Shown here: positions 33,514-41,502 of the stretch, piece by piece | How positions within the stretch are numbered: position 1 is the first letter of the stretch | Layout: the number at the start of each line of letters is the position of its first letter | NCBI RefSeq assembly: GCF_018333375.1 | Contig: NZ_BORW01000034.1 | Coordinates: 1-60,919, forward strand | Length of the DNA stretch: 60,919 nt | Reading direction: 5' to 3' | Source: Paenibacillus cookii | GTDB lineage: Bacteria > Bacillota > Bacilli > Paenibacillales > Paenibacillaceae | Position numbers and translations under genes: made by a program | The notes under the pieces: generated by a model | Told to the model about the DNA's origin: nothing | Databases searched by the model: none | The model's input: only the letters and a program-made list of their open reading frames with translations

Positions 33514-33540
33514 TCCCAGCGCTTACGCTGGGAGCTTCTT
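33514..33540 (+). terminator. Hairpin after tRNA-Ser
   Basis: CTCCCAGCG pairs with CGCTGGGAG, followed by CTTCTTCTGTTC, a moderately T-rich tail. It lies between the tRNA pair and the convergent tlp gene. Confidence 0.6.
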
Positions 33541-33571
33541 CTGTTCTAGGGATGGGAACCCTCGTTTCGAC

Positions 33572-33787
33572 TTATTGATTTTTTTCGTCTTGGTATTCGG
33601 CTTCAAAGCCTTCGATGGCTCTTTCGCGCTTCGTATTTTTGTGCTGGAGATTGTGGAGCTCTTCCCCGGAGATTTCATCGGCATGCTCGTCCAGGTAATC
33701 GTTCGTTTTTTGGATGTTTTCGCGCGTATTGTCGATGGCGTTTTGGATTTTTTCCGCGTTGTCGGAGCGGTTGTCAGGTTTAGCCAT
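33572..33787 (-). CDS. tlp: Small acid-soluble spore protein, thioredoxin-like (Tlp)
   Basis: The 71-residue hydrophilic protein starts MAKPDNRSDNAEKIQNAIDN and ends with KRERAIEGFEAEYQDEKN, matching the Tlp pattern (DDRSDNVEKLQ...NARREQSIEAFRNEIQDE in B. subtilis). Tlp proteins are made in the forespore and packed into spores. AAAGGAG precedes the ATG. Further upstream, TGAATT and AAATACA are spaced like a sigma-G promoter, a weak call. It is inserted between tRNA genes on the opposite strand. Confidence 0.85.
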   Translation of the reverse strand: MAKPDNRSDNAEKIQNAIDNTRENIQKTNDYLDEHADEISGEELHNLQHKNTKRERAIEGFEAEYQDEKNQ

Positions 33788-34001
33788 GGTTTCGTTCTCC
33801 TTTGGTGTGTGTATTTTAGGTTCAGGATTAATTCATCCCAGTGATGACATACCAATCATAAGATGCCGGATTCAGGCCAAACTTATTCATCCATGACGCA
33901 AAAAGGCCCGTTCCAAAAGAAATAAAAAAAATTTCAAAAAGGTACTTGTCATGTCCCAAAAATTCTGTTAAGATAATTTCTGTTGTCACGATTGATAATC
34001 T

Positions 34002-34073
34002 GGCCCGTTGGTCAAGGGGTTAAGACACCTCCCTTTCACGGAGGTAACAGGGGTTCGAATCCCCTACGGGTCA
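34002..34073 (+). tRNA. tRNA-Glu(TTC)
   Basis: A 72-nt cloverleaf with acceptor GGCCCGT/ACGGGTC, anticodon TTC in CCTTTCACG, T-arm GGGGTTCGAATCCCC. No encoded CCA. Confidence 0.95.
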
Positions 34074-34121
34074 CTTCTTTCACTTTTAAATGTATGGGCG
34101 CACATCTTTGTGAGTCATCGA

Positions 34122-34197
34122 GAGCCATTAGCTCAGTTGGTAGAGCACCTGACTTTTAATCAGGGTGTCGAAGGTTCGAGTCCTTCATGGCTCACCA
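34122..34197 (+). tRNA. tRNA-Lys(TTT)
   Basis: A 76-nt cloverleaf with acceptor GAGCCAT/ATGGCTC, anticodon TTT in GACTTTTAATC, and an encoded CCA end. Confidence 0.97.
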
Positions 34198-34217
34198 GTT
34201 TTATTTTCCCTAAACGT

Positions 34218-34303
34218 GCGGTAGTGGTGGAATGGCAGACACGCTATCTTGAGGGGGTAGTGGGCGTATGCCCGTGGAGGTTCGAGTCCTCTCTACCGCA
34301 CCA
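34218..34303 (+). tRNA. tRNA-Leu(GAG), copy with encoded CCA
   Basis: An 86-nt class II tRNA with acceptor GCGGTAG/CTACCGC, anticodon stem CTATC/GGTAG with anticodon GAG, a variable arm, and CCA encoded. Its body is identical to the tRNA at 52295-52377, which lacks CCA. Confidence 0.95.
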
Positions 34304-34321
34304 TAATCATAACAACGACAG

Positions 34322-34346
34322 TCCTTGCGAAGCCAAGGATTTTTTT
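34322..34346 (+). terminator. Terminator of the tRNA cluster
   Basis: TCCTTG, 6-nt loop, CAAGGA, then TTTTTTT. Confidence 0.8.
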
Positions 34347-34367
34347 GTGTTCAAAAGAAAAACAAAA

Positions 34368-34432
34368 GCGCACCGATGCCGCGAACCGAGGATCCTGACG
34401 GGTACCTCGCAGCAGCAGGTGCGCTTTTTTTT
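34368..34432. terminator. Bidirectional terminator, tRNA cluster and amidase
   Basis: GCGCACC pairs with GGTGCGC around an inner hairpin, with TTTTTTTT on the plus side and TTTTG on the minus side. It lies in the convergent gap 34304-34486. Confidence 0.75.
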
Positions 34433-34486
34433 GGTGAATGATTTTAATAAGGAATATGAGTTCCGAATATCGCGGAATATTAAACG

Positions 34487-36436
34487 TTACGGCGTTGATC
34501 CGGGCGCCTGGCGATGATGCGTGTGCTGTTCATAGCTGTAAGCCAGCTTGATAAGCTCGGGTTCGCTGAATGCCCGGCCGAAAAAATCGATGCCCACCGG
34601 GAGACCGTCCGGCGTAAATCCTGCGGGTACCGTTACCGTAGGCCAGCCCGTAAAAGAACTCAGCTTGAAGGCGTCTCCGGCCACCTGATCTTCGCCGATT
34701 TTGACGGCGGTTTTGGACGAGGTCGGAAAGATCAGGGCGTCCAGCTGATGGTCCGCCATCATTTTCAGGACGGCCTCCTGCACGTATTTCGTGCGGTACA
34801 GGACGATGTCCTTATACTCCTGCGCGTCCAAAGAGGTTCGTTTGTTCCGGTCGATCAGCGCCTTTTCGATTGAAGGATCGTACCGGCCGGAAGCGATCAA
34901 TTCGTCCAACGATTTGTACGGCGAAGCGTCGCCGAGCGACTTGAGATAATCATTGAATTGGAATTTGAATTCCCAGGCGCTTAGGCTTCCGTATTTGTTG
35001 ATGACATCAAAGTTCGGGATTTTGACGTTGTCCACAAGTACGGCGCCTGCGGCTTTCATTTCATCGATGGCGCGGGAGGCGACGGCGTTGACCTGTTCGT
35101 CGGTGCCGAATACTTCGCGTACGATGCCGATCCGGGCGCCTTTCAGCCCGTCGCGATCCAGGTAATCGGTATAATCCTTTGGCACGAAGCCTACGCTTTT
35201 GGCCGTCGCAATGTCGTTGGGATCATAACCTGCCGTCGCATTCAATATGAGGGCCGCATCGGCTACGGTACGTGCGATCGGTCCGCCCGTATCCTGGGTG
35301 AGCGCCAGCGGGGCAATGCCGTCGCGGCTGGATAAGCCGACGGTCGGGCGGATGCCGACCAGGCTGTTGAACGAGGAAGGGATCCGGATCGATCCGCCGG
35401 TATCGGTGCCCATGCCGACCGCGGCCAGGTTGGCGGCAACGGCGGCGGCCGTGCCCCCGCTGGAACCGCCGGGCACGCGGGTCAGGTCGTACGGGTTAAG
35501 CGTTTGCCCGCCCATCGAGCTGACGGTCGTATAGCCGAAAGCAAATTCGTGAAGATTGGCTTTGCCGATCACGATGGCGCCGGCGTCCCTTAATTTTTTC
35601 ACTTGCGCCGCGTCATCCGGAGGGATGACGCCCTTCAGGCCGACGTTGCCGGAGGTCGTGGGCATGTCATATGTATCGTAGTTGTCTTTGACGATCACGG
35701 GGATGCCGTGGAGCGGGCTGCGTTCTCCCGTGGCGGCGCGCTCGGCGTCAAGCTGTCTTGCCGTTTCCAGCGCCTTGGCGTTCAAAGTAAGGATACTGTT
35801 GAGTTTGGGGCCTTGATGATCGTATTTCGCGATCCGCTCCAAATATTGCCCGACCAGTTCTTCGGAGGTGAGGCGCCCGGTTTCCATCGCTTTTTGCATC
35901 TCCGCGATCGTAGCCTCGGTCAGCTTGAAGGGCTGCAAATATCGGTAAAGGCGATAGACGATGGCGGCGGTTTCGCGATGGGTCAACATGCTGCCGTAGC
36001 CGAAAGCCTGAGGTGATTTTCCCTGCATCAGCTCGGCGGTGTATACGTCTGCGATGGCTTTGCGATCGGGACTGTCCGGAGCAACGTCGCGATATTCAAC
36101 CGGCTTGGCATAAGGCACTTGAATGAGCGAATCCAGGAGGGAAGCCGCCTTTTCCCGCGTCAGCCCTCCTTTTTCTTGGGGGACCGCCAGGGTGACGGAG
36201 GAACCGGCGGCTTTTGCGGCCGTTTTGACCGCTTCGGCGAATTCGGCCGCCGTGATCGGCGAACTGCTAGCCCCAGCCGATGTCAGCGATTGAGGCATCC
36301 AGTTTTGGGATAAGGCTTCCGCCATCTCGCCGCTCGGGGCGGGGGAGGCTGCCGGAGAGGCCGATGCGATCGTCGGGGTGAGCGACAGGGCAGAGATAAG
36401 TAGCAGCGCTAACTGTTTGCTTTTGAAACTCTTCAT
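34487..36436 (-). CDS. Secreted amidase-signature hydrolase with SLH-like N-terminus
   Basis: The 649-residue protein has a signal peptide (about 1-27) and a region of about 75-170 that resembles degenerate SLH repeats (LTREKAASLLDSLI...YRDVAPDSPDRKAIADVYTAELM). The amidase-signature fold begins at about 195 (LTSEELVGQYLERIAKYD). The catalytic triad is visible: Lys in IVKDNYDT, Ser in PGGSSGGTAAAV and the nucleophile Ser in GTDTGGSIRIPSSF. It hydrolyses an amide outside the cell; the substrate is unknown. The ATG at 36436 follows AGGAGGAG. An upstream extension was rejected because the signal peptide starts here. Confidence 0.9.
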   Translation of the reverse strand: MKSFKSKQLALLLISALSLTPTIASASPAASPAPSGEMAEALSQNWMPQSLTSAGASSSPITAAEFAEAVKTAAKAAGSSVTLAVPQEKGGLTREKAASLLDSLIQVPYAKPVEYRDVAPDSPDRKAIADVYTAELMQGKSPQAFGYGSMLTHRETAAIVYRLYRYLQPFKLTEATIAEMQKAMETGRLTSEELVGQYLERIAKYDHQGPKLNSILTLNAKALETARQLDAERAATGERSPLHGIPVIVKDNYDTYDMPTTSGNVGLKGVIPPDDAAQVKKLRDAGAIVIGKANLHEFAFGYTTVSSMGGQTLNPYDLTRVPGGSSGGTAAAVAANLAAVGMGTDTGGSIRIPSSFNSLVGIRPTVGLSSRDGIAPLALTQDTGGPIARTVADAALILNATAGYDPNDIATAKSVGFVPKDYTDYLDRDGLKGARIGIVREVFGTDEQVNAVASRAIDEMKAAGAVLVDNVKIPNFDVINKYGSLSAWEFKFQFNDYLKSLGDASPYKSLDELIASGRYDPSIEKALIDRNKRTSLDAQEYKDIVLYRTKYVQEAVLKMMADHQLDALIFPTSSKTAVKIGEDQVAGDAFKLSSFTGWPTVTVPAGFTPDGLPVGIDFFGRAFSEPELIKLAYSYEQHTHHRQAPGSTP

Positions 36437-36643
36437 AAGTTCTCCTCCTGTGGTTATGTTATGAAAGATGACTCTATACGGAAGACAAGGGCCTGTTTGA
36501 AATCCCTGGTTGAGGGGCCGGAAGGCGGATATGCAGGGATTGGGGATCAACAAGCGGCCTTGTTTTCATCGTTGGAGCCTATTTTAGCGGAGAAGATATC
36601 ACATGGATTGTATAAAACGGAACTGATGTAAGGTAATATGACG

Positions 36644-37483
36644 CTAATTATGATTTTTTTGCAGAAGATGCGTTAGCCAGACGGTCGGGCATTCGCGGCT
36701 GAATTTTTTGAACTCGCGGATAAAATGGGCTTGATCGTAATAACCGGATTCCGAAACGACGTTGCTGAAGGCGATTTTACCGGGCTGCAGCAGTTGGCGG
36801 ACGGCGGATTGGAAACGTACGATTTGGCAAAACGTCTTGGGCGGGATCCCTACATATGCCTCGAATAAAGAGCGGAAGTGTCGGCTTGAGCAGTTCGCGA
36901 TGCCCGATAAATGGCTGAGGCTGATATTTCCGCGAGCTTCGCAGATTCGGTCAATCGCCGGCCCGAGTCCTTTGGGCTCCCGATCTCCTCCAAGCGGCGC
37001 CAACGCCGTAACGCGGGTTATCCCCTCTTGGAAGAGGCTGATCCGGCTGAAAAAGGAACCGCCCTCCAATGGAAGCCGCAGCATGGAGCACAGGCGGGCG
37101 GGGAGGAATTCGCCAAGCGGGACGCAGCTGTTCGCCAGTTTTTTGACGGGGATCAGGGAATGAGGGGCGAGCGGTACGGGGAGGAGCCTGGCGCCAAAAT
37201 ACGTCGTTCCCGGCTGGAGCGATAACGTCCGGCTGCGGACGCCGCCTATAACCATCGGGCCCGAAACCTGTGCTCCGAAAGGGAACAGGATATCGATGCA
37301 GCCTCCGGGGATAAGCGGGCACCGTCCCGGGTGTTCCGGGGGAACAACAAATTGATAAAAGAGAACCGGGAAGCCCTCTTGCGAAATATGGTCGCGGAGT
37401 TCGATATAGTCGTCGAAGTGATTGGCCATCCCCGGCTGTGCGGGCAAAAAATCAAAAGCGGCAGGTGCAAGGTTCATCGTCAT
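36644..37483 (-). CDS. AraC-family transcriptional regulator
   Basis: The 279-residue protein has an N-terminal sensing domain of the DUF6597 type (FPVLFYQFVVPPEHPGRCPLIPGGCIDILFPFG...VIGGVRSRTLSLQPGTTYFGARLLP). A C-terminal double helix-turn-helix follows (about 180-275: ISLSHLSGIANCSSRHFRSLFEAYVGIPPKTFCQIVRFQSAVRQL...VVSESGYYDQAHFIREFKKF). The ATG at 37483 follows AAGGAG closely; the ATG at 37477 gives better spacing and is the alternative. The target is unknown; it lies between the amidase and the ureF-like gene in the same direction. Confidence 0.85.
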   Translation of the reverse strand: MTMNLAPAAFDFLPAQPGMANHFDDYIELRDHISQEGFPVLFYQFVVPPEHPGRCPLIPGGCIDILFPFGAQVSGPMVIGGVRSRTLSLQPGTTYFGARLLPVPLAPHSLIPVKKLANSCVPLGEFLPARLCSMLRLPLEGGSFFSRISLFQEGITRVTALAPLGGDREPKGLGPAIDRICEARGNISLSHLSGIANCSSRHFRSLFEAYVGIPPKTFCQIVRFQSAVRQLLQPGKIAFSNVVSESGYYDQAHFIREFKKFSRECPTVWLTHLLQKNHN

Positions 37484-37567
37484 CTCTCTCCTTCATGAAG
37501 CATCGGGTCCATATCAAAATAACCCCACAACGTGGGGCCGCTTCCGTGTCTATTCGGGCGTTTCCGG

Positions 37568-38224
37568 TCAAGCGATATGGGGGTTGCTTGCCGTGGATTC
37601 AAAACGTTCTTTCGTCAGGGAATCTTTTTCGAGCAGCCACGCCTTTTCCATTTCCGCCGTCCATTTGCCGGCCAACATGGCGGCCTCGGGACGGGCGATG
37701 TTCAGCGGGCGGGCCGCGCCGTAAACGCAGGCGCATATGGCGGATTTCATATAACCGTACACGGCCTGATCGCAGCTTGTTCCCAATTGGTAGTTGATGT
37801 ACGCATGAACGGTAGGCAGGCAAGCAGGACCGAGCCGATCCCGGACGATGCCCTCCAATACGGAGAGGTTGAGCCATGGGTACAAGGCTTGTGCCAGCTT
37901 CACCAGTCTTTTTCCCCGTTTTCTTGCCGCTTCGCATTCGTCCGCCGTTAAGGCTGGGCCAAGCAGCATGTTGTCGATGTTGCTGATTGAGGCGATGTCC
38001 AGCAGCTCGGCCGCCTCGTATACCGCTTGAATGGCGGTGCCGTCTTGGCGGACTAAACGGTTCGTCAGGGGATGAAGAAAATAACCTTCGAGTTCCATCT
38101 GCGTTTGAATACGTCCCTCCGAAATGCGGCTTCTTAAGTCCGATAAGCAGCTGAAGCCTCCAACCGATAAATCGTTATCCAGCATCTGCACGTAATCCAG
38201 CAGTTTGGTGCTTTTGTCGTTCAA
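37568..38224 (-). CDS. Orphan UreF-like urease accessory protein
   Basis: The roughly 218-residue all-helical protein follows the UreF pattern: LLDYVQMLDNDLSVGGFSCLSDLRSRISEGRI, then NRLVRQDGTAIQAVYEAAE and DECEAARKRGKRLVKLAQALYP, then HAYINYQLGTSCDQAVYGYMKSAICACVYGAARPL. UreF helps UreG and UreH insert nickel into urease. No ureABC, ureE, ureG or ureD lies in the window, so its partner must be elsewhere or its role differs. GGAGGT lies ahead of the TTG at 38224; a GTG at 38233 overlaps that site. The upstream region has a TTGACA promoter and two GlnR/TnrA boxes. Confidence 0.75.
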   Translation of the reverse strand: MNDKSTKLLDYVQMLDNDLSVGGFSCLSDLRSRISEGRIQTQMELEGYFLHPLTNRLVRQDGTAIQAVYEAAELLDIASISNIDNMLLGPALTADECEAARKRGKRLVKLAQALYPWLNLSVLEGIVRDRLGPACLPTVHAYINYQLGTSCDQAVYGYMKSAICACVYGAARPLNIARPEAAMLAGKWTAEMEKAWLLEKDSLTKERFESTASNPHIA

Positions 38225-38285
38225 CGCGGTCACCTCCAGGTAAGAATAGGATGAGCCATTCGAAATGGATGAAAACCAAATTTTA

Positions 38286-38302
38286 TGTTATATTATATTA
38301 CA
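38286..38302. promoter_or_regulatory. GlnR/TnrA box, site downstream of the ureF-like promoter
   Basis: TGTTATATTATATTACA matches TGTNAN7TNACA, the GlnR/TnrA consensus, exactly. It is centred about 46 bp downstream of the predicted transcription start, a position expected for repression. Confidence 0.7.
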
Positions 38303-38346
38303 TAGAATGCACTGTACGACTATTTGAAACAGAATATTTGTAAGTT

Positions 38347-38375
38347 AATATCACACAAACTTTTCCTTTTGTCAA
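38347..38375 (-). promoter_or_regulatory. Probable sigma-A promoter of the ureF-like gene
   Basis: On the minus strand a perfect -35 TTGACA (38370-38375), 17-bp spacer and -10 GATATT (38347-38352) point toward the ureF-like gene. It is flanked by the two GlnR/TnrA boxes. Confidence 0.6.
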
Positions 38376-38413
38376 TAAAATGAGTGAAAAAAGAGGATGA
38401 TAACTCAATTAAA

Positions 38414-38430
38414 TGTAATAAAATATAACA
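38414..38430. promoter_or_regulatory. GlnR/TnrA box, site upstream of the ureF-like promoter
   Basis: TGTAATAAAATATAACA matches TGTNAN7TNACA exactly. It is centred about 82 bp upstream of the predicted minus-strand start and overlaps a possible weak plus-strand promoter (TTAAAT, 16 bp, TAATAT at 38431-38436). Confidence 0.65.
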
Positions 38431-38439
38431 TAATATTAA

Positions 38440-38601
38440 CAGGAGGGTGATTTAGCCCGAAGAGAGCGAGCCGATCGCTCCTTCGGTACGAGATTCATGA
38501 CAAACATGAAGCACTTAAAGGGAAATCCTAAGCCCTTGAATCTATCTTGAAAAACATGCGAAACGACAGTCCGGATCCCGCTTGGAGTTCGGGCTTTTTT
38601 T
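38440..38601 (+). ncRNA. Candidate structured RNA between GlnR box and Fur box
   Basis: No coding frame fits. The plus strand can fold CCGAAGAGAGCGA with TCGCTCCTTCGG (38457-38486), TTCATG with CATGAA, and AAGGG with CCCTT. It ends in a terminator-like hairpin, AGTCCG (38568-38573) with CGGGCT (38590-38595), followed by TTTTTTT. The layout of promoter-like box, stems and terminator suits a small RNA or an attenuated leader of the siderophore regulator gene. This is inference without a family match. Confidence 0.3.
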
Positions 38602-38608
38602 GTTATAT

Positions 38609-38627
38609 GATAATGATAACCATTCTC
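38609..38627. promoter_or_regulatory. Fur box upstream of the btr-like gene
   Basis: GATAATGATAACCATTCTC matches the 19-bp Fur consensus GATAATGATAATCATTATC at 17 positions. It lies 23 bp ahead of the start, so iron repression is expected. Confidence 0.85.
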
Positions 38628-38650
38628 AATAAAAGGCGGTATCAAGAATC

Positions 38651-40297
38651 ATGATCTATTCAATCAATCCAGCGCACGCGCATGAAATGACCATAAGATT
38701 ATGGGACGCCGATATTTCCGTCGAACCGGGGCTCAGAATGGAGCAGCGGCTGGCCGTGAATCACGCATTGATTGTGCTTCTAAGCGGGGAGGCCGACCTG
38801 GAGCTGGAGGACCGGGTCATCCGGATGAGCGAGGGGAGCGTATATATTTGCCCGGGCGGGAAAACCTTCGGCATCGGCGGGCAGGGTGCGGAACCGGTAT
38901 CGGTCGCTATTTTTCATTTCAGCATATATCAGGCGGTTGCCTCGCGCAAAGAGGCGCTGCATGAAATAGGGGAGGAAGCTTGGATGCTCCGCGAAAGCAG
39001 GGTCGGCACCATGCCTTCAAGAAAATGGCATTCGATCTGCCGCAAGGTGTACAAGCATTTTCATCATAACGAACCGATCAGGAGGTGGCGGGCCCAGCTG
39101 GACTTCCAGGAGATGCTGTACGAATGGGCCGCGGCTAACGGCAAAGAAGCAAGCGGCGATAAGATGCAGGCGCTGGAGCGGGCGAAAGCCATGATCGAGG
39201 AGCGGTACGCCGAGGAGCTGACGATCGACCGGATCTCGGAGGCGGCCGGATTCAGCGCGAATTATTTTGCGGATTTGTTCAAAAAAACGTACGGCCGCAG
39301 CGTCATGGATTATGTGGCGCAGGTTCGGATGAACAAGGCGAAACGGCTGATGCTGGGATCGGAGAGCTTGCTGAAAGAGGTCGCCCATCTCGTCGGTTAT
39401 AAGGATGAATTCTACTTCAGCCGGAAATTCAAAAAGGAATACGGCCTCTCTCCCACGGCGTTCATCCGGAAGCGGAAAAATAAAATCGCCTTATACGGTT
39501 CGACTTCGCTGCTTGGCTACCTTTCGCCCCTGCAGATCATTCCTTATGCCGCACCGCTGCATCCGAAATGGTCTCCGGAGCCGTATCATGCGTTGGGGCC
39601 GGACATTCCGGTCCACCTGAGCGCCTTTCGCCAAAATCACGATAGAGAATCGAACCTGGGCATCTTGGAGGCGGCCGGGCCGGACCGCATCGTCTGCATG
39701 CGCGAAATCGAAGATTGGGAAAAGGAAAGGCTGGCCCGGATTGCCCCCGTGCACGAGTTGTCGCTGGAAACGGAAAACTGGCGGGAAGAGTTCCGGTCGC
39801 TGGCGCAGTGGCTGGATCGGACGGAAGAAGCGGAGCAGTGGCTGGGCATGTTTGAACGGCATATGGCATGGCTCAGGTCGCATGTTCAGCGCCATGCGGC
39901 GCAACCCGCCGTTGCGGCGGTGCGCGTGTGCCGGAACCGGCATGTTTTTTATCGCAGCTGGGCCGTAAATGAAGTGCTGTACAAGCAGCTCGGATGCCGC
40001 ATGCCCTTGGTCCCCGAAGGGATATCCGACCAATCCGTGCTCACGATCGAACAATTGAGGGAGATGGGGGCGGGCCATTTGCTCGTTTTGGTCCGGCAGG
40101 ATTCGGAGACGCTCGCTTTTTGGAGGGCCTTCTCATCTTCCCCGGAATGGATGTCGCTGCCCTCCGTGCGTTCCGGCAGGATGCATCTTGTATCATCGCA
40201 CCCATGGCGCGAGTATTCTCCCGCAGCGATGCAGCTCATGGCAGAATCCGCGGCACGGCTGCTGACCGGGCAAGTCCCCGGCCTGAAAAATCCATGA
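38651..40297 (+). CDS. btr: Btr-like AraC regulator with siderophore-binding domain
   Basis: The 548-residue protein has a cupin-like N-terminus (about 1-110), an AraC double helix-turn-helix (about 175-275: LTIDRISEAAGFSANYFADLFKKTYGRSVMDYV...EVAHLVGYKDEFYFSRKFKKEYGLSPTAF), and a periplasmic-binding-protein-like C-terminal domain (about 285-540: LYGSTSLLGYLSPLQIIPYAA...RIVCMREI...MGAGHLLVLVRQDS). In B. subtilis, Btr (YbbB) binds ferri-bacillibactin and activates feuABC. The same order, regulator then feuABC, occurs here. A Fur box overlaps the upstream region. The ATG at 38651 follows AAAGGCGG. Confidence 0.9.
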   Translation: MIYSINPAHAHEMTIRLWDADISVEPGLRMEQRLAVNHALIVLLSGEADLELEDRVIRMSEGSVYICPGGKTFGIGGQGAEPVSVAIFHFSIYQAVASRKEALHEIGEEAWMLRESRVGTMPSRKWHSICRKVYKHFHHNEPIRRWRAQLDFQEMLYEWAAANGKEASGDKMQALERAKAMIEERYAEELTIDRISEAAGFSANYFADLFKKTYGRSVMDYVAQVRMNKAKRLMLGSESLLKEVAHLVGYKDEFYFSRKFKKEYGLSPTAFIRKRKNKIALYGSTSLLGYLSPLQIIPYAAPLHPKWSPEPYHALGPDIPVHLSAFRQNHDRESNLGILEAAGPDRIVCMREIEDWEKERLARIAPVHELSLETENWREEFRSLAQWLDRTEEAEQWLGMFERHMAWLRSHVQRHAAQPAVAAVRVCRNRHVFYRSWAVNEVLYKQLGCRMPLVPEGISDQSVLTIEQLREMGAGHLLVLVRQDSETLAFWRAFSSSPEWMSLPSVRSGRMHLVSSHPWREYSPAAMQLMAESAARLLTGQVPGLKNP

Positions 40298-40346
40298 GAA
40301 ATCGGTGAATTGTCCATGGCCTATTCGACCGTCCTCTTTTACCATC

Positions 40347-40365
40347 AATAATGATAATCATTATC
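40347..40365. promoter_or_regulatory. Fur box upstream of feuA
   Basis: AATAATGATAATCATTATC matches the Fur consensus at 18 of 19 positions, in the 168-bp gap ahead of feuA. Confidence 0.92.
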
Positions 40366-40465
40366 AATTGGTGGAGCGCGCAAACCTCGAATTCACGTCC
40401 GGACGCATTTTGAAGTTTTGCCATCCTTCATGAAAAAGGGAGTCGAAGGGAGAAATCGGCAAGCG

Positions 40466-41476
40466 ATGAAAAGAAAGAATCTTTTAGTAGGGGTAGTCTT
40501 GATGTTCGCGCTGGTTATATCGGCCTGCGGCAAAGCAAACGAAACCGCCGGGCAAGGAGCAAACCCAACGACGGGGCAAACAGAAAGCCGAAACGCCGGA
40601 AAAGCAGCGGAACAGCCTGCGGCCTCCGCATCGGGTATGAGAGTGGTCAAATACCTGGATAAGGAATATACGCTTCCTTCCAAAATCGAACGGATCGTCA
40701 TCACCGGCGCCGTCGAGGCCATGGAAGACTCGATCGTGCTTGACGTGAAGCCGGTTGGCGCGATTTCCTTCTCCGGCAAGTTTCCGCCGCTGTTCGAATC
40801 GGTCACCCAAGACGCCAAGTCGGTCGGGGAAAAAACCGAGCCGAATTTCGAAACGATTTTGTCGCTGAAGCCGGACGTCATTTTGGGTTCGACCAAATTC
40901 AAGCCCGAAGTGATGGAGAAGCTGAGCAAAATCGCGCCGACCATTCCTTATTCCCACGTCTCCACGAATTGGGAAGCAAACCTGCGATTGCTGGGCGAAC
41001 TTAGCGGCAAGCAGAATCAAGCCGAACAGGAGATCCAGAAATATAAAGAGGACCTGGCTGCGGCCAAAACCCAAATCGGCGACAAGCTTAAGGGCAAAAA
41101 GGTCGTGGCCGTGCGGATCCGCGGCGGCGAGCTTTACATTTATCCGGCGGCGGTGTTCTTCAATCCGGTTCTGTACGAGGATCTCGGTCTTGAAGTCCCG
41201 GCCGAAGTCCAAGCCGCCAAAGCGCAGGAGCTGGTCTCGAAAGAAAAATTCGCGGAGATGAATCCGGATTACCTGTTCATTCAATTTTCGCCGGACGAAA
41301 ACCGGGATACGCCGCAGGCGCTTGAGGACTTCCGGAAAGACCCGATCATGGGCAGCCTGGACGCCTTCAAAAACGGCAGGGCGTTCGTAAACGTCGTCGA
41401 CCCGCTGGCGCAAGGCGGCACGGCATACAGCAAAATCGAATTCCTAAAGGCGGCGGCGTCCCATCTTGAGAAATAA
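40466..41476 (+). CDS. feuA: Ferri-siderophore binding lipoprotein FeuA
   Basis: The 336-residue lipoprotein has a lipobox (VISAC, Cys21) and an FecB/TroA two-lobed fold linked by a long helix. It follows B. subtilis FeuA closely: VITGAVEAMEDS, GAISFSGKFPPLFE, DVILGSTKF, TIPYSHVSTNWEANLRLLGEL, VVAVRIRGGELYIYPAAVFFNP, VNVVDPLAQGGTAYSKIEFLKAAA. FeuA captures ferri-bacillibactin and other catecholates and hands them to FeuBC. The ATG at 40466 opens the signal peptide; the nearest ribosome site is AAGGGAG about 13 nt ahead, and an in-frame ATG at 40430 is possible. Confidence 0.92.
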   Translation: MKRKNLLVGVVLMFALVISACGKANETAGQGANPTTGQTESRNAGKAAEQPAASASGMRVVKYLDKEYTLPSKIERIVITGAVEAMEDSIVLDVKPVGAISFSGKFPPLFESVTQDAKSVGEKTEPNFETILSLKPDVILGSTKFKPEVMEKLSKIAPTIPYSHVSTNWEANLRLLGELSGKQNQAEQEIQKYKEDLAAAKTQIGDKLKGKKVVAVRIRGGELYIYPAAVFFNPVLYEDLGLEVPAEVQAAKAQELVSKEKFAEMNPDYLFIQFSPDENRDTPQALEDFRKDPIMGSLDAFKNGRAFVNVVDPLAQGGTAYSKIEFLKAAASHLEK

Positions 41477-41502
41477 AGACCTCCATGTAAGGCGTGTTGA
41501 CG

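Noticed and set aside
33523..33855. A 110-codon minus-strand frame overlapping tlp
   Set aside because: It is another frame of the tlp gene, Lys/Thr/Ser-rich, without a ribosome site.
38284..38432. A 20-bp inverted repeat pair that first looked like the ends of a MITE
   Set aside because: Each copy is itself a near-palindrome matching the GlnR/TnrA box, there is no target duplication, and the spacer holds a promoter; paired operators explain it better.
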